Below, one piece after another: positions 30,899 through 38,838 of a stretch of 64,000 bases of DNA. Both the position numbers and the translations under genes were made by a program. Every line of letters starts with the position of its first letter. Position 1 is the stretch's first letter. This stretch comes from Symbiodinium natans (lineage: Eukaryota > Sar > Dinophyceae > Suessiales > Symbiodiniaceae). A model generated the notes under the pieces. The model saw only the letters and a list, made by a program, of their open reading frames with translations, had not been told where the DNA came from and searched no databases. The stretch is from contig CAJNDS010002013.1 in NCBI GenBank assembly GCA_905221605.1, forward strand, positions 392,377-456,376, written 5' to 3'.

Positions 30899-30930
30899 TT
30901 TTGCGTTAAAAAACGCAAAACTACTTAAAG
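30899..30930 (+). promoter_or_regulatory. Hairpin followed by AAACTACTTAAAG box
   Basis: TTTTGCGTT-AAAA-AACGCAAAA (30,899-30,920) overlaps the promoter box at 30,918-30,930, 26 nt before the ATG at 30,957. It may serve as 3' end of the 267-aa gene and promoter of the next. Confidence 0.7.
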
Positions 30931-30956
30931 AAATATTAACATTATTCAGTAAGATA

Positions 30957-31304
30957 ATGAACTCAACGCTTGTAATGGATGGAGTAAAGCTACAAATGGA
31001 TGATGACTTGTTTGATTGTATGTGGAATGCTATGAAGGAGAACAAAATTCCGGACTTTAACAGGATGAAGAAGAACGCTACAAACGAGAGGCTAAATGCT
31101 CAATACAAAGAAGTAGGATACTTTAAAGACTATTATAAGAAGAAAGACGGATGCTATGAATGTGAAAGGTGCGGGAAGAAGATAAGCAGTAAAACGAACA
31201 AATCAAAGCATCAAAATACAGCAAGATGTAATGAAATATATGAAGAGAATAAGCAAAAAGAATTACAAGATAAGATTGTGAGAAAGGTGTTGTTGTGGAA
31301 TTAA
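30957..31304 (+). CDS. 115-aa zinc-finger protein
   Basis: Residues about 58-81 hold CYECERCGKKISSKTNKSKH and a following C, a C2H/C-type finger (CxxC, then H and C). The N-terminal half is helical (DDLFDCMWNAMKENK). The AAACTACTTAAAG box, shared with the polymerase, suggests early expression and a regulatory or replication role (inference). It ends at a palindrome leading to the integrase. Confidence 0.75.
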   Translation: MNSTLVMDGVKLQMDDDLFDCMWNAMKENKIPDFNRMKKNATNERLNAQYKEVGYFKDYYKKKDGCYECERCGKKISSKTNKSKHQNTARCNEIYEENKQKELQDKIVRKVLLWN

Positions 31305-31334
31305 TATTATTTTTAAATCTAAATAATATTAATT
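31299..31334 (+). promoter_or_regulatory. 14-bp palindrome with TCTA, before integrase
   Basis: Arms 31,299-31,312 and 31,321-31,334, loop TTAAATCT. TCTA is at 31,318-31,321. It overlaps the preceding stop and ends 2 nt before the integrase ATG. Confidence 0.75.
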
Positions 31335-31335
31335 A

Positions 31336-32271
31336 ATGACTGATAAAAACGCTAAACTGAGTGAGTTATATTATGATGTTGATAATGGTTTTGGTAGTGC
31401 TAAGCAATTGTATGATGATGCCCGAAAGGCAGGAGTGGTAATAACATTAAACGAAGTTAAGGAATGGTTGAGAGGTCAGACACTTAAACAGCGTAAAAAT
31501 TACAAAAATTATAATAGTTATTCAGCACCGTTCGCAAGAGCAGTTTATAGTGTTGATTTAATGAATATGGTTAGTTTAATGAAAGACACAGGAACATATA
31601 AGAAGGAATATCCGTTATATGGTTTTGTTTGTATTGATAATTTTAGTAAAAAATGTAATGTAGTTGTATTGAAGAATAAAGACACTGACCCCGTATATGA
31701 TGCTTTTATGGAATGCTTTAAAGTAATGGGTCATCCTCAATCAATATATAGTGATGACGAAGGTAGTTTTAATTCTAAAAAACTACAAGATTATTTTAAA
31801 GCTGAAGGAATAACTCATAAAATAACATTAACACACGCGAATGTGGCAGAGCGTGTTATAAGAACATTGAAGAAGATGATAAGCGATAGATTACAAATAC
31901 ATAAAGGAGTATGGACTGATATGATGAAACCAGTTTTAGATAAGTATAACAGTAAGATGGTTCATAGCACCACGGGATTAGTTCCGAATGAGGGTCATAA
32001 AGATGAGAATAGCATAGAAGTCAAAGCCAATTCTGTAATGAAAGAAAAGTATTTAAGAAACTATCCTAACATTAAAGCGGGTGATGATGTTAGAGTTTTT
32101 GTTAAAGGCAAAGGAAATTATACATCAAGAAAAGAAAGCCGTAGTCAGTGGAGCGAGAAAGTTTATGAAGTTAAGGAAGTTAATAGAGACCTACAAATGA
32201 ATAAATATTATGTTATTGAGGGGCTGAGTAAGAAATATATGAGACACGAGTTATTGTTGGTGAATAAGTAA
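31336..32271 (+). CDS. INT: Retroviral-type (rve, DDE) integrase
   Basis: Inserts the element into host DNA. Residues 1-60 form an N-terminal helical region without an obvious HHCC finger. The catalytic core has Asp74 (YSVDLMNM), Asp140 (YSDDEGSF) and Glu172 (NVAERVIRTLKK), about 31 residues apart for the last pair. A C-terminal beta/SH3-like part (DDVRVFVKGKGNY, then YYVIEGLSKKYMRHELLLV) follows, as in Polinton and mavirus integrases. Frame and catalytic triad are intact. It has a TCTA-type upstream region. Confidence 0.93.
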   Translation: MTDKNAKLSELYYDVDNGFGSAKQLYDDARKAGVVITLNEVKEWLRGQTLKQRKNYKNYNSYSAPFARAVYSVDLMNMVSLMKDTGTYKKEYPLYGFVCIDNFSKKCNVVVLKNKDTDPVYDAFMECFKVMGHPQSIYSDDEGSFNSKKLQDYFKAEGITHKITLTHANVAERVIRTLKKMISDRLQIHKGVWTDMMKPVLDKYNSKMVHSTTGLVPNEGHKDENSIEVKANSVMKEKYLRNYPNIKAGDDVRVFVKGKGNYTSRKESRSQWSEKVYEVKEVNRDLQMNKYYVIEGLSKKYMRHELLLVNK

Positions 32272-32283
32272 AACTACTTAAAG
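32271..32283 (+). promoter_or_regulatory. AAACTACTTAAAG box 1 of right-end trio
   Basis: The box is followed by ACAAAAAGCCTTAG and the ATG at 32,309. It starts on the last base of the integrase gene. Confidence 0.75.
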
Positions 32284-32308
32284 ACAAAAAGCCTTAGAGT
32301 AGTAGAGA

Positions 32309-32590
32309 ATGACTGACAGGATTAAGGAGCAGGAGGATGAAATTAAAAGATATGAAGAAGAATTGAAGGAATTGAATGAGGACATTGAATATTATAATAG
32401 TAAAATAATTAGGTATAATAAACAATTAGTTCAGTTGGAAGAAGAGGGAAACAGCTTAGAAATAATCAGTAAAGTAGATATAATATCAATGGTTCATTGT
32501 GATATTTCAAGAAAATTAATAGATAAAAGTGTAAAACTACAATGTATTCAAAACTGTAGGAAAGCCATTGAAAGCCTGAGAGCACACTAA
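32309..32590 (+). CDS. 93-aa coiled-coil protein, unknown
   Basis: Residues 1-50 are a strong coiled coil (IKEQEDEIKRYEEELKELN). A second helix carries two Cys (LQCIQNCRKAIESL). First of three small genes with nearly identical promoters at the right end. Function unknown. Confidence 0.7.
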   Translation: MTDRIKEQEDEIKRYEEELKELNEDIEYYNSKIIRYNKQLVQLEEEGNSLEIISKVDIISMVHCDISRKLIDKSVKLQCIQNCRKAIESLRAH

Positions 32591-32620
32591 CTATCATACT
32601 ATACAAATAATATGATGATT

Positions 32621-32633
32621 AAACTACTTAAAG
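32621..32633 (+). promoter_or_regulatory. AAACTACTTAAAG box 2 of right-end trio
   Basis: The box is followed by ACAAAACGCCTTAG and the ATG at 32,666. Confidence 0.75.
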
Positions 32634-32665
32634 ACAAAACGCCTTAGTATATTAGTTAATACAAA

Positions 32666-33082
32666 ATGAGCAAGATAGAGGACACTATTACAAAAGTTAA
32701 ATGGTTCATTAATAATAATCCTTACCCTAAATATGAGGAAGTTGTAGAAATATTAATTTCAATTGCCCGTGAAGCAAACTGTGAATATTCAAGAAAAAGT
32801 GCCTTTAATATGATAAGTGAATATGGAAGACCTAACCACGACTGGATGCAAGAGATTTATAATAACATAATGGATGAACAAATAATAAAAGAAAATGGAA
32901 AGAAAATAAATGATAGAGGTGATAAATTAGCAATGGTAAATAATTATTATGTTTTATTACACATAATTGATTATAAAATTCACAAATTAGAAGTAAAATG
33001 TGATGCAACAGTTGATATTTTATATCCTATGAAGACACAGGTTAGTCAATGCTGGGATGGCATAGGAGAATGGAGACATTAA
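32666..33082 (+). CDS. 138-aa helical protein, unknown
   Basis: Mostly helical with aromatic positions (VKWFINNNPYPKYEEVVEIL; later YYVLLHIIDYKIHKLEV). No metal-binding or catalytic motif seen. It is second of the trio with the shared promoter, so likely made with the polymerase. Confidence 0.65.
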   Translation: MSKIEDTITKVKWFINNNPYPKYEEVVEILISIAREANCEYSRKSAFNMISEYGRPNHDWMQEIYNNIMDEQIIKENGKKINDRGDKLAMVNNYYVLLHIIDYKIHKLEVKCDATVDILYPMKTQVSQCWDGIGEWRH

Positions 33083-33087
33083 CATAA

Positions 33088-33100
33088 AAACTACTTAAAG
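33088..33100 (+). promoter_or_regulatory. AAACTACTTAAAG box 3 of right-end trio
   Basis: The box is followed by ACAAAAAGCCTTAG and the ATG at 33,129. It lies just after the preceding stop. Confidence 0.75.
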
Positions 33101-33128
33101 ACAAAAAGCCTTAGAATGGTAGAGAGTA

Positions 33129-33743
33129 ATGGAGACCTTCAACTTTAAATTTGAATGTAGTATGTGTAAGGGACATAGACAGCGTAAAGCTGAGGCATTA
33201 GATTGTATATTTACTGAAGACATTACTAATAAAATTACATCGTTTTTATCTTGTCATCAATGTGTGGAAATGCACGAGTGTGAAAGAGAATACCAGAAGT
33301 TAAGATACAAAGACTATACTAAAACCGAAAAACAAATTCATTATATAATTAAAACAGCTCACAATCATTATATGAAGCTATGGACTTTAAAAGACAAAAA
33401 AGCATATTTGAAAAGCATTGTTGATAAATCTGAAAGTAATTTTAAACCAATAATGAAGAAATACATTAATGAAAGCCACCATATTTATACAATTGACAGA
33501 TTATTAGGTCTTTTAGCTTTTGGTAATCTTGATGTATTTTGTAGGTTTAACCCAGATTTAGACCAAATCATTTATTATTATAGGAGACAAGAAGAATTAG
33601 TAATTGAAATTCTTAAAGAATTTGTTTTGGTGTATCTTAAACAAGGAATTAGATTTAGGGAAAGATATTTCAATTTTGATGATATTAAAAGATATGTAAT
33701 CAATGAAATAATTGTAAATTATTCTTATGGTTATACTAATTAA
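33129..33743 (+). CDS. 204-aa Cys/His-rich N-terminus protein, unknown
   Basis: The N-terminus has CSMCKGHRQRK and, about 30 residues later, CHQCVEMHECE: two CxxC pairs plus His/Cys that could form a zinc module. The remainder is helical and aromatic (HYMKLWTLKDKKAYLK; IIYYYRRQEELVIEILKEF). It is the last gene before the right TIR. Nucleic-acid binding is a reasonable guess only. Confidence 0.7.
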   Translation: METFNFKFECSMCKGHRQRKAEALDCIFTEDITNKITSFLSCHQCVEMHECEREYQKLRYKDYTKTEKQIHYIIKTAHNHYMKLWTLKDKKAYLKSIVDKSESNFKPIMKKYINESHHIYTIDRLLGLLAFGNLDVFCRFNPDLDQIIYYYRRQEELVIEILKEFVLVYLKQGIRFRERYFNFDDIKRYVINEIIVNYSYGYTN

Positions 33744-33748
33744 CAAAT

Positions 33749-33774
33749 ATTTATAATATTAAATTATTATAAAT
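33749..33774. terminator. 10-bp AT palindrome at the end of the last gene
   Basis: ATTTATAATA and its complement with a 6-nt loop, just after the stop at 33,743; the gene-end position suggests a 3'-end signal. Confidence 0.55.
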
Positions 33775-33801
33775 CTTTGGTGAAGCGTGTGAGGTGGCGA
33801 T

Positions 33802-34140
33802 GCCCCAGAAAACGAATGAGACGATATTACGAATTTTAGAATGGATGAGGGGGAGGTTTATGATGATGAAAAAAGAGGGTGAGAAACTACTTAAATGAAA
33901 ACGGGGATGAGAAACGAAGAAGGCGACGATGTTGATGATGAGGTAAAGGGGAGAATGAAAGAGGGGGTGAAAACAATGAAAACGAAAGAGGTGAAAATAA
34001 TGATAGAAACGAAGCAGGAGACGATATTATGAAGTGGATGAGGTGAGGAATACGGTATGATACAAACCCCAGAACATACCCTGATACACGCCCCAGCCCC
34101 AGCAGGGCAACACCTCAGAACCATCCTTTTACCAATTTTT
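33802..34140 (-). repeat. Right terminal inverted repeat (339 bp)
   Basis: Mirror of 12,697-13,035. On this strand it is purine-rich and carries an AAACTACTTAAA box at 33,884-33,895 pointing outward. It ends in TTTTT at 34,140 and is followed at once by a long C-tract. Confidence 0.95.
33895..34032 (+). CDS. Possible 45-aa TIR-encoded ORF (right copy)
   Basis: Same ORF as 12,805-12,942, in the right TIR. The protein is highly charged with no recognisable motif. The upstream box is the one used by the three preceding genes, but here it lies only a few bases from the ATG instead of the usual 25-35. Confidence 0.15.
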   Translation: MKTGMRNEEGDDVDDEVKGRMKEGVKTMKTKEVKIMIETKQETIL

Positions 34141-34161
34141 CCCCCCCCCTACCCCCCCCCT

Positions 34162-34254
<93 letters not shown>

Positions 34255-34255
34255 T

Positions 34256-34287
<32 letters not shown>

Positions 34288-34316
34288 ACCCCCCCCAATG
34301 GTATCCCCCCCCCCCC
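34141..34316. repeat. Long C-homopolymer at the right insertion boundary
   Basis: More than 150 nearly pure C with scattered T, TA and A. The block GTGGTGTGGTTGGGG follows at about 34,319 and recurs at about 34,499, each time after GATA/GTATCCCC-type sequence. Confidence 0.85.
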
Positions 34317-34329
34317 CTGTGGTGTGGTT

Positions 34330-34800
34330 GGGGGTTGGTTTTCGGGTTTTAGGGTTTAGGGTTTAGGGTTTAGGGTTTTAGGGTTTTTTAGGGTTTTAGG
34401 GGTTTTAGGGTTTTTTTAGGGTTTTAGGGTTTAGGGTTTAGGGTTTAGGGTTTAGGGTTTTCCCCGCGGATGGGGTACTAAGATGATACCCCCCCCCCCG
34501 TGGTGTGGTTGGGGGGTTGGTTTTAGGGTTAGGGTTTAGGGTTCAGGGTTTTAGGGTTTAGGGTTTAAGAAGGTTTAAGACTTAAGGTTTAGGGTTTAGG
34601 GTTAGGGTTTAGGTTTTAGGGTTTAGGGTTTAGGGTTTAGGGGTTTAGGGACCGTAGAGTAGACTTGGGGGGGGGGGGGGGGGATACCATGGGGGGGAGG
34701 GGGGGGGGGGGGCCCAGGACGCTCGACGCTGAACCATATATGCATATATGCATCCCGTCGCGCCTATCAGCACACCCATACCTATGCCTACATACATACA

Positions 34801-34833
<33 letters not shown>

Positions 34834-36500
34834 TTTATATACAAGCATACATACATTTTATATACATCATACATACACATGCATAGAATACCAATGGTAG
34901 AGTCTTTTGCTTGTTGTACGCACCTCTCTCTGGCCTTCCTAGCAAGGGTTAGGGCTTATGGTGACCAAGCCATGGCTTGGCCCTGAGCTCCAAAGTTCAA
35001 ACTTTACAAAGTAGGTTGTGGGCTTGGGGTTTTGGGCTTTGAGAAGCTTGGAGGTTCATGGCTTATGTAACTATGTCCTCTTTAGGTGCTCATGGCTTCT
35101 GTAGCTATGGATATCCCTTTTAGGGTCCTTATGAAACCGACCTTGTGAAGCGACTTGTGCTGCAACCCTCCACCAGGGCCTGTTCCCGAGCTTCGACGGT
35201 TGAGCCCAGAAACCAGGAATACGAGCGGAAAACCATACCTGACGAAATGATCTTGGGCTCAGGATGCGCTTCTCTACATCTTCGTCCGGTTTGGGGTTTA
35301 GGGTTGTTTAGGGTTTAGGGAGTTCAGGGATTTAGGGCTTTAGGGTTTAGGGGACGGCTCCGCGTCCTGTCTCACATCCCGAAGCTCCCTGAGAGGCAAC
35401 CTGCAGATTTTGGGGGTTCAAGGGCTTAGCATGGCTGAGCGTTTAGGGCCCAGCAGGACGGCCAGCAAGGAGACAGGTGTCCTTTCCTTTTCCCTCCAGG
35501 CGGTTTAGGGTTGAGGATTAGATAGGGCCCTCACAGGCGGTTTAAACATTAGGGTATGCACATACATGTAAACATATATGTAACACAGAACGAACATTCG
35601 CATATATATATATATTATATATATATATATAAATACACAATATATATATATATATATTATATATATGTACATACTGATGATATCCTGAGTAGGCAACAAG
35701 AAGCTCGGCGGAGGTACGCGTGACGCCTTCGACATTCAAACCGAAGGCCCAAAGTGCTGCCAAGCTTCCTGAACCACGCCTGGGTGCTTCTTGGAGAGAA
35801 ACCCAACGCCATTGAAACCCGAAGCCTAAACCCCAGCGCCCCAAAACCTAAACCCTAACGCCCGCAATGAACCAACCCCAAACCCAACACCACTAAAGCC
35901 TAAACCGTGAACCTCCACATCCGAAACCCTCATCACTCCTAGACACTTTAATATAGACCTCAGCACCCCGAAACCTAAACTCTAAACCCCCAAAGCCCGA
36001 CAGCCCAAAAACCAACACCCGAAGCCCCAGCAAACCCCCAAAACCCAACCCCCAACCCCCCCGAAGACCCCAACCCCGCAGCCGATACGCCAAGACTCCA
36101 CCCTCCCCCCCCCCCCCACCTCCCCCTACCAAAACAAACGGAATGCTCCCTTAGGGTTTAGGGGTTTAGGGTTCAAGGGTTCGGGCTTAAAAGGAGCACT
36201 GGTTCCAAGGTTCGCCCATGCGTAGGCCCCGGAAAGATATAACACCCCTAAACCCTAAACCCTCAGCCCTAAAACCCTACAGCGGGAGTATTGGTTAAGC
36301 ACAAATGTCTTACGCCTTGTTTTTTGTTGTTGTTTTTGTTTCTGTTTTCCTTTCCGCCACTTAACTGGGCGCCTTGGATTTAAAGATTTGAGCCACCCCT
36401 GAGATTAGCAGGGCGCAGTCTTAACCCAGTGGTTTTTGAAGGAAGCCCCAACTGAAAATCTGAGGCCATAGCTTGGAGAACATCAAAATACACACCAAGC
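34330..36500. other. Right flank: telomeric variants, microsatellites, unique DNA
   Basis: TTTAGGG variants at 34,343-34,470 and 34,520-34,645; G-runs at 34,668-34,712; a CATA microsatellite at 34,787-34,830; TA repeats at 35,600-35,670; unique DNA otherwise. No gene. Confidence 0.75.
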
Positions 36501-38645
36501 AAGTGTTTAGGGTTTAGGGTTTAGGGTTTAGGGTTTAGGGTTTAGGGTTTAGGGTTTAGGGTTTAGGGTTTAGGGTTTAGGGCTAGGGTTTGAAGGGTTT
36601 AGGGTTTTGGGTCACTCTCTAGCTAAGACTCGGAGCCCTCTCTGACCTGACCCTCGCACATTCTTTCTGCAACCAGCGCTCGCACTGTAAAACTTGAACC
36701 CTGCACCCATAAGCGCTAAAGCTAAATGGGTGGTTGTCAAAATTATAATCCTTTTTGGGGTACCCTAAATATTAGGTGCCGTATTACAATAGGGATCCAA
36801 AAAGGGACCGTGATTTTGACAACCACCCAAATGGGTCTAGGAAGGGGCCTGCAGCCCTGGGAGCCTCGAAGCCCAGGTGCCAAAACTGGGTTTAGGGTTT
36901 AGGGTTTAGGGTTTAGGGTTTAAAATATGCTCCGAAAAATGTGCCTGCAATACAGGCCAACCAGAAACCCTGAAGCCCCTAAACCGGTGAAAACAAAACA
37001 CGGCGCCCCTTTGCAAAGCTCCGAACACCCTGCAAAAACCAAGCCCCTAAACCCCGAGCCCCCAAACCCCGAGCCCCTAAACCCCGTAACCCCTGAACTC
37101 CGAAACTCCCAAACCCCTCACCGATAGGCCTGTGAACCCCCTACCCAATCGTGCCAGGGCTGCCCGGAGAACTCGCCAAAGCCCTCGCTTTAGCCTGCGC
37201 GCAACGTGTTTGGGGCAACGTGTTTGGGGTTCAGGGTTTAGGGTTTAGGGGTTTAGGGTTCAGGGTTTTTTTCTAGGGTTTGGGTGTTTAGGGTTTCGGG
37301 GTTTAGGGTTTAGGGGTTTAGTGTTTGGGTGTCGAGTGCTTAGGGTTTAGGGTTGAGGGGCTACCTTCACTAGGGGTTGAGGCGCGTGCTCGGCAGGTCG
37401 CGCAGGTGAGCGCGCAGGAGTATGGAAGACATGCCCCACCCTAAGAGATCGCAACTCACGGTGAGCCAGCACCAGAGCCAGACAAAACCCTAAACCCTAA
37501 ACCCTGCTTTCATACCGGTTTTGTTCGAGGTTGGCCCCCAAAACAGAACAATATGGGATGCTTGTGGGTGTATACAGGGTTAACTTTGGGGTTTTAGGGT
37601 TTGGGGCTTTCTATGCTGAACTTGGAACCCTAGCAAATTTTAGCTGTTTCTAGTGCCCGACACTTTAAAGACATTCCCAAGTATCCCTAGGCTTTTGCGG
37701 GCATTTAGGGTGAGACCCGAAAGGTATTCCGTGGGCTTTAGGGCTAGGAATAGCCCATCTAGGCTGTTGGGGCTCGAGCTCAAGGCTCGGGTGTGGAGAG
37801 GGGTGGGAAATCCCTGGCCCACCTATTTACATCAAAGGGTGAATTCCTGCCTGGCTTAGGGCTTAGGGCTTCGGGCTTAGGGCTTAGGGCTTTGGGCTTA
37901 GGGCTTAGGGCTTAGGGTTTAGGGCTTAGGGTTTCGGGTTTAGGGTTTCGGGTTTAGGGCTTCGGGTTTATTGACACCCTCGGCGCCGAAACCCTGAACG
38001 CTCGCCTGTCCCTTGCGTGTGGGTAACGGGCATCCAGCATCTGAGCCACGCCAAGCGCGCGGCCCAAGAGGCCATATAAAATCTTGCGACTGTGAGATCA
38101 AATGCTTGTTGGGTTTCGGAGTTGAGGGTGAAGGATAGATACCCTAAACCCTAAACCCTAAACCCTAAACCCTAACCCTAAACCCTAAACCCTAAATCTC
38201 GGGGTTGAGTCGTTTTGGGGCATGTGCTTCCATCCTTCACCGGCCCTAAGAAATTTAAACGTTCTTCAAGCGGCTCTGGACCTGGAGCACGTTAATTCCA
38301 GTGTGGGGTTTAGGGTTTAGGGTTTAGGGTTTAGGGTTTAGGGTTTGGGCTTCAGCGGCTAAGAGGTTTCAGCTGTAGCCAGAAAGCCTGCGAGGCAACG
38401 CGAGAGACTGCCCCCATGACCCAGACCTCTGCGAAGAAATCTGGCAGATCTTGAACCCTGAAAGGAATTTTGTTCAGGGTGGGGTTTAGGGTTTAGGGTT
38501 CGGGGTTACCCTTAACCCGAGAGGCTCGGCACTCACAACCCTCTGCCCAGAACCAAAAGCCTAAACCCAAGACCCTTCCCATGTCAATCACCTTCCTATG
38601 TTCCTGCACGGTGGATCAAACAAGGGTTCTCCTTGTCGCAGCCTT
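36501..38645. other. Telomeric mosaic, no gene
   Basis: TTTAGGG array at 36,503-36,582, GGGCTTA variant block at 37,857-37,975, CCCTAAA at 38,145-38,198, TTTAGGG at 38,305-38,346. One MITE-like copy at 36,727-36,829. Confidence 0.8.
36727..36829. mobile_element. MITE-like element, family A, copy 1
   Basis: 17-bp perfect terminal inverted repeats, TGGGTGGTTGTCAAAAT and its complement, around about 70 bp with GGGTACCCTAAATATTAGGT and GGGATCC. Copy 2 is at 55,476-55,571. Confidence 0.8.
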
Positions 38646-38838
38646 GGGTTTAGGGTTTAGGGTTTAGGGTTTAGGGTTTAGGGTTTAGGGTTTAGGGTTT
38701 AGGGTTTAGGGTTTAGGGTTTAGGGTTTAGGGTTTAGGGTTTAGGGGTTTAGGGTTTAGGGTTTAGGGTTTAGGGTTTAGGGTTTAGGGTTTAGGGTTTA
38801 GGGTTTAGGGTTTAGGGTTTAGGGGTTAGGGGTTAGGG
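38646..38838 (+). repeat. Longest TTTAGGG array (about 27 units)
   Basis: Nearly pure apart from one GGGGTTT unit near 38,742, ending in GGGGTTAGGGGTTAGGG. Confidence 0.95.

Larger units (their letters stand above)
12697..34140. mobile_element. Endogenous Polinton-like / virophage-like virus, complete with TIRs
   Basis: A 21.4-kb unit is bounded by 339-bp inverted repeats. It carries the usual Polinton/virophage/PLV gene set: protein-primed PolB, A32-like ATPase, double-jelly-roll capsid protein, penton protein and rve integrase. A fibre with an S74 domain and a lipase-like protein are also present. Most of it (about 15,990-33,780) is strongly AT-rich, unlike the flanks, and has no telomeric repeats, so it looks like a foreign block. 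The left arm (13,036-15,960) is GC-richer. No maturation protease or helicase was recognised. PolB and MCP each carry a frame break. The family assignment rests on domain motifs read by eye; the exact clade (Polinton, PLV or mavirus-type) needs phylogeny. Confidence 0.93.

Noticed and set aside
36340-36430. Possible tRNA-like segment
   Set aside because: I could not form a convincing cloverleaf or find proper T-loop and D-loop boxes on either strand.
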